A stretch of DNA of 64,000 nt from Sapria himalayana (taxonomy: Eukaryota > Streptophyta > Magnoliopsida > Malpighiales > Rafflesiaceae), in NCBI GenBank assembly GCA_029783825.1, contig JAREIK010017174.1:1-64000 (forward strand). Reading direction: 5' to 3'. The notes under the pieces are model-generated. The model did not search any database and had not been told where the DNA came from. It was given only the letters and a program-made list of their open reading frames with translations. The position numbers and the translations under genes were made by a program. Below, in pieces: positions 63,279 through 64,000 of this stretch. Every line of letters begins with the position of its first letter. Within the stretch, counting starts at the first letter, position 1.

Positions 63279-64000
63279 AGGTTTATAGGTTTTATTTAAA
63301 AAATAAAATAACAAAAAATTTAATATAACCTTTGAACTAAAACAATTTTTAATTTTTTTTAAATGTGAATACTATATTTAGTTATGATAATCTTAATAAT
63401 TATATATCATATAAATTCAATATAAACAATTATATTGATATATATTATAATAATGATCATACAAAAGATTAATAAACAATTTTTAATAAGATAAATATTG
63501 TTTAAGATATATTTACAAAACCTAAAATGATTCAAAATCAAAGTAAAATATATTACTAAATATTAATTTTAAATTTTTTATTTTTGTATCCATTTATAAG
63601 CATATATATATTTTGATGAAAAATAAATTATTTAAATTATATTTGTCTAACTATTAATTTATTTTTTAATTTATATTTCTATAAAAATAAACTAATAAAT
63701 AATTAAAATGTATATATAAAATTATAATGAATACTAATAAAAATGAGATTTATGATTTATTATTTAGGGCATACCTATTTAATGGGTTAAGTTTATTGTG
63801 GTTTTGTGGTTAATGACTTTATTGATTTATATGTTTTAACATTTAGGTTTTATTTATTGATTTATAGGTTTTATTTAATCAATGAAATAAAAAAAAATTT
63901 ATTTTTTTGAATTTTCATGATTTTCAAAGGTTATAATCTTTGAAAATATAATAATCTTTTAATAGTTCTAAAATATGAATACAATACTTAGTTATAATAA
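63271..64000 (+). repeat. Satellite array, + orientation (block S7, right of hAT 3' fragment)
   Basis: About one and a quarter monomers that follow 7744-8460 closely. They share the join 'aacaaaaaa-ttaatata' and the local duplication 'tttattgatttatag' near 63850, which is also present near 8310-8330. The array continues past the window end. Confidence 0.9.

Noticed and set aside
1..64000. Organelle origin because of extreme AT content
   Set aside because: No plastid or mitochondrial genes, rRNA or tRNA are visible, and a nuclear-type hAT transposon lies in the array.

Overview
The window looks like plant nuclear DNA from a satellite-rich, heterochromatin-like region. The evidence is a very AT-rich tandem array, a degenerate hAT element of the plant BED-zinc-finger/hATC type, and short arrays of degenerate TTTAGGG-like telomere heptamers. 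I see no intact host gene, rRNA, tRNA or CRISPR array. Species and chromosome position cannot be read from the sequence.

Most of the window (about 54 kb of 64 kb) is one satellite family with a monomer of about 590-600 bp. A full monomer has a TTTAGG-like block of 10-11 tandem octamers ending near 'gcatttagtggttta', then a strongly conserved palindrome (half-site attttcaaaggtta plus its reverse complement), then about 450 bp of AT-rich sequence. Recognisable monomer variants recur in a set order, so the array has higher-order structure. Calling + the strand on which the octamers read GTTTAG, orientation is: + 1-13605, - 13606-18412, AT-rich block, + 19030-21360, AT-rich block, - 21795-22273, + 22274-44575, - 44576-about 59335, + from about 59460 to the end.

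Three kinds of non-satellite sequence interrupt the array. (1) A complete but dead hAT transposon (4065-7743) has 18-bp inverted ends and an exact 8-bp target duplication; a 5' part (38191-39346) and a 3' part (62836-63270) of a related copy lie elsewhere. (2) An unclassified 2.5-kb element ('Element X' here) is present at 30299-32763 and, inverted, at 50996-53530, with a 47-bp stub at 21083-21129. It holds an A-rich tract next to a degenerate heptameric telomere-like array. (3) Two AT-rich blocks (18413-19030 and 21361-21794) share motifs and sit exactly at two orientation switches.

The parts are related by duplication, not by repeated insertion. About 600-5217 matches about 34690-39346 at a near-constant 34.1-kb offset, including the hAT left half. 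About 13620-17600 matches 44810-48650. About 23310-25690 matches 39347-41340. Element X and its flanks form a large inverted duplication. Nothing here works as an operon or pathway; the story is satellite evolution, inverted amplification and decay of mobile DNA.
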